Both the position numbers and the translations under genes were made by a program. This document shows positions 59,987 through 64,000 of a stretch of 64,000 bases of DNA, one piece after another. A model generated the notes under the pieces. The model did not search any database. It had not been told where the DNA came from and worked only from the letters and a program-made list of their open reading frames with translations. The stretch is taken from contig NW_006768806.1 of assembly GCF_000204055.1 (NCBI RefSeq), positions 221,677 to 285,676 of the forward strand. The letters are read 5' to 3'. This DNA comes from Melampsora larici-populina 98AG31 (taxonomy: Eukaryota; Basidiomycota; Pucciniomycetes; Pucciniales; Melampsoraceae). Numbering within the stretch: the stretch's first letter is position 1; the number at the start of each line of letters is the position of its first letter.

Positions 59987-61766
59987 GCGCACTCCTCACA
60001 GGTGCAGTACAAAAAAACACGCCTTGGAGATGCCAATTTGTGGGCAGGCCTAGGTGTTGGGGAAATTGACAAAATCAGGGTTGGTGTGCCTTTTCAAAAA
60101 TCACACCAAATTGTAGTACATAGTTCTAAGTCCTGTCATCAATATTGGTGACTTGGATACTTGCTGTAAGCTTTGATGACATCTCTTTTTAGATTTTCTC
60201 ACTTTTACAAGGCAATTTTGCTGTGGTGGACCATAGATAGCTCTAGCAATACAAACATAGAATAAATAACAATGAAAAACAACAGTTTGGCTATTGGTGA
60301 TTTTTTTTTGTAAGAAAACACACCTAGACACACAACAACCAACAGAACCATGCCTAGGCACACCTACAAAAATATGAGCATGCCCACAACCTGATTAGGA
60401 ATGGTCTGAAGCACTATATGTAGCACTACACACAGCACCATACAGGACCATAAGGTGAGATAATGGCAGAGGCCATTGGGGCCCAAATGCAGGAACACTT
60501 TGCCTTGAGCTTCAGCCCATCCATTGGATCTTCCCTTCTCTTTAATTACAATATATTCTAGGTCTTTCTTCAATTAAATACTTTACAATTTAATAATGAA
60601 AGCTTTCAGCACTATGATTTAGACTTCAATCTCAACTTACCCTCAAAGCTACAGTCTGTAGTTGGTTCCAATCATGACTATGAACTCAAATACTCCTTGA
60701 GAGCAAGATGAATTGGGAACTTCAATAAGCTGATTATTTGTGAGAATAAAGTTGGTAATCAGATTACAAAAAAAAAGCAAAATTTGTTTCAGAGCAGATG
60801 AAATTAACAGACTTGTGAGTTACTGAATATTCTTTTTGAAATGTATCTTTATTTTGTGAAAGTGGTTATAAATTGTGTATTTTATAAGCCCAGATGGACC
60901 CTGAATTTAACACAAAGTATTAAATCTGATAGCACACTATAATGACCCTCCAAGAATTGCATGAAATGAATATAAAAGAGTGTACTATAGAGTGAAAAAG
61001 TCATACAAAAGAATGGCAAATAAATCGATATAACACACCAGAAGATCACCAGAAACAGAATGTTAAGAACACATCAATTGTGTAGCAAATATGAAGAATC
61101 AAATTGTAATAGCAGGAGGCAGAAGGAAAAGTAAAGTGAACTGTGTTTCAAAAACACATGGTTAGCATGGAAAGGCATGCAACAAGGCCGGTTGAGGTAA
61201 GAATGTGCTTGATAAGAGTGTACATCAAAAATAAAACAATGTATATAAGCTTAAGAAAAGGTGGGTTTTAACAAATACTCAATTGTAATAGCTCATTTGA
61301 AAGACTCATGGTGGTAAATGAAAGACAAAAGAATGTATGAATATCAATCTGGAACAGAAAGTAAATATCCAAGAAAAGATATCATTGAGAAAATCTCAAG
61401 TGCAAAAAGCTTGTGTATTCTTTCAAGTCATTCATTACATTTTTTTAAAAAAAACAGTCTGAATAGACAACCAGAAAAATCTGATACATACAAAACTTTA
61501 ATGAATTCACCTTCAATTTCAATCATTTTCAATATCTCAAACTTTACAAATCTAGTGAGTTATAAATTAAACATTTTTCATTCAAACCCAAACCCAAAAG
61601 TAAAGAAACATACAACCTTTTCCATCATCAACATTTATTAACTTATTTCTTCTTTTTTTTACAAACACAAAACCATAAAGACAAGTAAACTGACGAACCA
61701 CATACCCAAACCCAAACCATTTGAATCTTTCCTCAATCGTCCTTTTCGAGAATCCATTCTACTTTA
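59987..61766. other. Intergenic AT-rich tract downstream of the hydrolase gene
   Basis: No gene is seen. The 107-codon plus frame at 61318-61641 is Ser/Lys/Asn-rich, lacks support and ends antisense to the 3' flank of the hydrolase gene. The frame at 60101-60361 (minus) is hydrophobic in part but isolated. Confidence 0.4.
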
Positions 61767-63067
61767 TTATAACTTATACCGAATCGAATCATGATTAAAT
61801 TCCTTTAAGATCAATGCGATCTGACCAGCCAATTTCTCAGGCACTTCTTGAACAACCAAATGTCCAGTTCCCATGATCCTAACAACCTTCAAACCTTGTG
61901 AATTGATTTCATCAATATAATATCTTAGATGGTTTTCATCCAGAACCGAACGGTTTTCATCAGCAAAGATATACGCGATCAAAGGTTTAAAATCTTGGTT
62001 TGATCGTAATAAAGTTTTTAATTTTTCGTATGCTTGGATCGAATGACGAAACGGATCGGCAAAGACAGAACTTTCGTGAATCGGTTGAGTCTTTAGTCGA
62101 ACTTCATTCGAATCACGTGTTTCATGTAACCCAAACTGAAGATATCTTTTCAAAACAATCGGATCCCAAGTTCCAAAGAAACTTTGGTTTTTAAGAAACG
62201 ATCGTTCAGCTTCGTTTCTACTGTTCCATTTCGATCGTCTATGAACCGATAAACTTGTTCGATACTTTAGAATCGTTTCTGTTTCTTGATCAGTTCGAAG
62301 GGCTGGATTTATTACTGGATCTATTAAGATCATCGAATGGATCAATTCGGGTTTAGTCGTCATTGTGATGGCTGAGGCGAATCCGCCTAAGGAATGTCCG
62401 ATTAAACAGATCTTCCGGTCACGCCATTTCATGGGTTTTGTGGGTGATGGGGTTCTTGATAAGTTTAAAATTGATGGGTTTGGTAAGACTTGTTGTGATA
62501 ACATTCTGGGGAGGTCTTTGGGTTCATGGGTGGTGGTTTGGCTTTCAGGTAAGTAAGAAATGATAAATTGAAGTAAATCTCTTGATGTATCTGCCCAATA
62601 AACTTGAAAAAAAACAATAGATTCATTATAAACCATGAGAAATTGGAGTTGAACCGAGACAAAAAGTTAGACTTACATCTTTCACCTAATGAATCTTGGT
62701 TTAGGATCGCACTATCACCTTGATTTATACAATCTAAACTCCAAATCTCATGAATCAAATCAGATTGAGGTGATTGTAAAAGATACGAAAGCATAGGTTC
62801 CCAAGTCTAAAGCCAAACCCAAACGAATAAGTAGGAAAGAAAGCACATAGAATCCATTAAAACTTTAAAGCTTACTTCTTTGTGTAATCCATTGGCATGT
62901 GAAAGGATCAAGGTAAGTCCTTGATTCGAGTGGGTAGATGAAGTTGAAATGGTTCTGAAATATCGATTCACCGAAACGTATAGTTGTTGTTCATCTACTT
63001 GATCTACTTTCATTGTATGATTCAGTCTTGGACTAGTTCGATTAGCTTCATAAACCATATGAGCCAT
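61767..63067 (-). CDS. Alpha/beta hydrolase, Lpx1-like, three exons
   Basis: Predicted serine hydrolase or lipase. Exons (minus): 63067-62876, 62806-62677, 62602-61767; 1158 bases, 385 residues, almost the length I recall for yeast peroxisomal lipase Lpx1 (387). LILSHANGLHKETWEPML is the oxyanion-hole region typical of this group. ICLIGHSLGGFASA holds the nucleophile elbow GHSLG. IFADENRSVLDE should carry the acid, and MGTGHLVVQEVPEKLA the catalytic His. The last residues are SIRYKL; a terminal KL resembles a weak type 1 peroxisomal signal. The frame stays open upstream to 63316 with protein-like content (LVGTKLNQWSLSNHIFPAAY), but it has no ATG there, so a longer product with an extra first exon is possible (for example an ATG near 63516). 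The start at 63067 is provisional. Confidence 0.85.
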
Positions 63068-63789
63068 TTGGTTTCGGTCTTCTGATCTGATCAGTTTAGT
63101 GGATGATAAGTTCGGTTGGTTGGGAAGAGATGATCCCTTGAGGGTTCTTGGATAGGCAGCTGGAAAGATATGGTTCGATAAACTCCATTGGTTTAGTTTG
63201 GTGCCTACTAAATCTTGAAATGGTGATCGGTTTGAACAAGTGATGGGTCTTGGAGGTAGGTTTGGTAAGGTGTTGATGGTGGTGCTGGCTGGTGCTGGTG
63301 ATTGGTTTGATTGGAGTTAATGGTAATAATTTGAAGGATTGATCTAGTTTTTGGGTTGATGGCATTTGGGGATGGTGATTGTGATTTATCGAGAATTGTG
63401 AAGTTGAGAATGTGGTTGGATGGAAAGAGAAATACAAAAGTTTCAAGTTCGGTTTCCTGAATACAACTTCAACCTTTTTCATACTTACATACTAATCCTA
63501 CTTTCTCACTCATTAATGGGAATATCATTTTCAGATTGATTGGTCTATCTTCATGGATATCACTCGGATAAAAAAACAAGCAGATCAAGATCCAATTAAT
63601 CTTATTCAACAAACCCACGCACTTCTATCAATAACAAACCAACTCTAAAAAAACCAAAAAAAAATAAAACAAATCTAGCAACTCAAGATCGGAAAAGATC
63701 GACCCATTTTTCCCCAAAAAAAGGAAATGATTTTACAAACTCTTAATTCTAAGGAAAGATATATTAACAAAAACAAAAAGCTTTCGGGT
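63068..63789. other. Upstream region of the hydrolase gene
   Basis: May contain an extra 5' coding part of the hydrolase (63068-63316 is open in frame). An ATG at 63482 (minus) begins a 128-codon frame in another phase that is His/Thr/Pro-rich and probably not coding. MSEKVGL at about 63515 (minus) is followed by GTATGTAAG, a perfect donor, and is a candidate first exon. The right part is the 3' flank of the next gene. Confidence 0.4.
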
Positions 63790-64000
63790 TCAAGGAGACT
63801 GTTCTTCGATCCATCTTCTTTGTTTTTGAGGATTGATCATCTTGTTTTCAGTATGAATTGAGTTTTGATAAATCGGTAAATGATGATGTTGTTCCAACGA
63901 ATTTGAAGATTTCCATAAAGATCTTAACATATCAAAAGATGATGATGATGAAGTTGATTCTTGGTTTGGGTTTTGGTTTGAATTCGAATGAAATCCGTAG
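63790..64000 (-). CDS. Carboxyl-terminal exon of an unidentified gene, cut by the window edge
   Basis: The minus strand is open from the window edge to a TGA at 63790-63792, giving about 69 codons: FHSNSNQNPNQEST, a Ser run, FDMLRSLWKSSNSLEQHHH, LPIYQNSIHTENKMINPQKQ and the end RRWIEEQSP. It is polar, Asn/Ser/His/Gln-rich and codon use matches neighbouring exons. No domain is recognisable from this part; the rest lies beyond the window. It is transcribed in the same direction as the hydrolase gene. Confidence 0.6.
   Translation of the reverse strand, partial: YGFHSNSNQNPNQESTSSSSSFDMLRSLWKSSNSLEQHHHLPIYQNSIHTENKMINPQKQRRWIEEQSP

Noticed and set aside
1..64000. CRISPR arrays, rRNA genes, bacterial operons, tRNA genes
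   Set aside because: No regularly spaced direct repeats, no rRNA conserved segments and no tRNA internal promoter pair with a foldable body were found; the organism is eukaryotic.

Overview
This is nuclear DNA from a fungus, most likely a rust (Pucciniales, Basidiomycota). The evidence is AT-rich intergenic DNA, genes cut by many 50-100 base introns with GT..AG ends and CTAAC/TGA-type branch sites, a Rim15/Greatwall kinase that carries PAS and receiver domains, and large tracts of decayed transposons. There are no operons, CRISPR arrays, rRNA genes or convincing tRNA genes. The assignment to rust fungi is an inference from gene structure and repeat load, not from a marker gene.

Layout. 0.8-1.2 kb: a four-exon eL29 ribosomal protein gene (minus). 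5.3-10.1 kb: RSE1/SF3B3, 14 exons, complete (plus). 11.8-14.7 kb: a divergent pair, a Mediator Med20-like gene (minus) and RPA2 (plus), which share a 345 base promoter containing pentanucleotide satellites. 14.7-32.6 kb: mostly repeats, but with two secretory-pathway genes hidden among short exons. These are a GDSL/SGNH esterase (18.7-20.1 kb) with a decayed tandem paralogue interrupted by a TA-flanked MITE, and a protein with two FKBP domains (22.9-24.8 kb) whose halves have nearly the same exon lengths. 32.6-39.0 kb: an orphan two-exon gene, an orphan seven-helix membrane protein (minus) and a methyltransferase-like reading frame broken by one TAG codon (minus). 39.0-50.6 kb: one very large Rim15/Greatwall-family kinase gene, 12 exons, about 3588 codons (minus). 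50.6-61.7 kb: a second repeat-rich tract with a Harbinger-type MITE, a dead hAT transposase, long inverted repeats and LTR-like pieces. 61.8-63.1 kb: an Lpx1-like alpha/beta hydrolase (minus). The right edge holds the last exon of another minus-strand gene.

The housekeeping genes serve translation (eL29), splicing (Rse1), transcription (Med20) and replication/repair (RPA2). Rim15 is the nutrient and quiescence kinase. The esterase and double FKBP carry signal peptides and are the best candidates for lineage- or host-related functions. For every complete gene I joined the exons by hand and checked that the total is a multiple of three. Those joins are predictions without transcript support.
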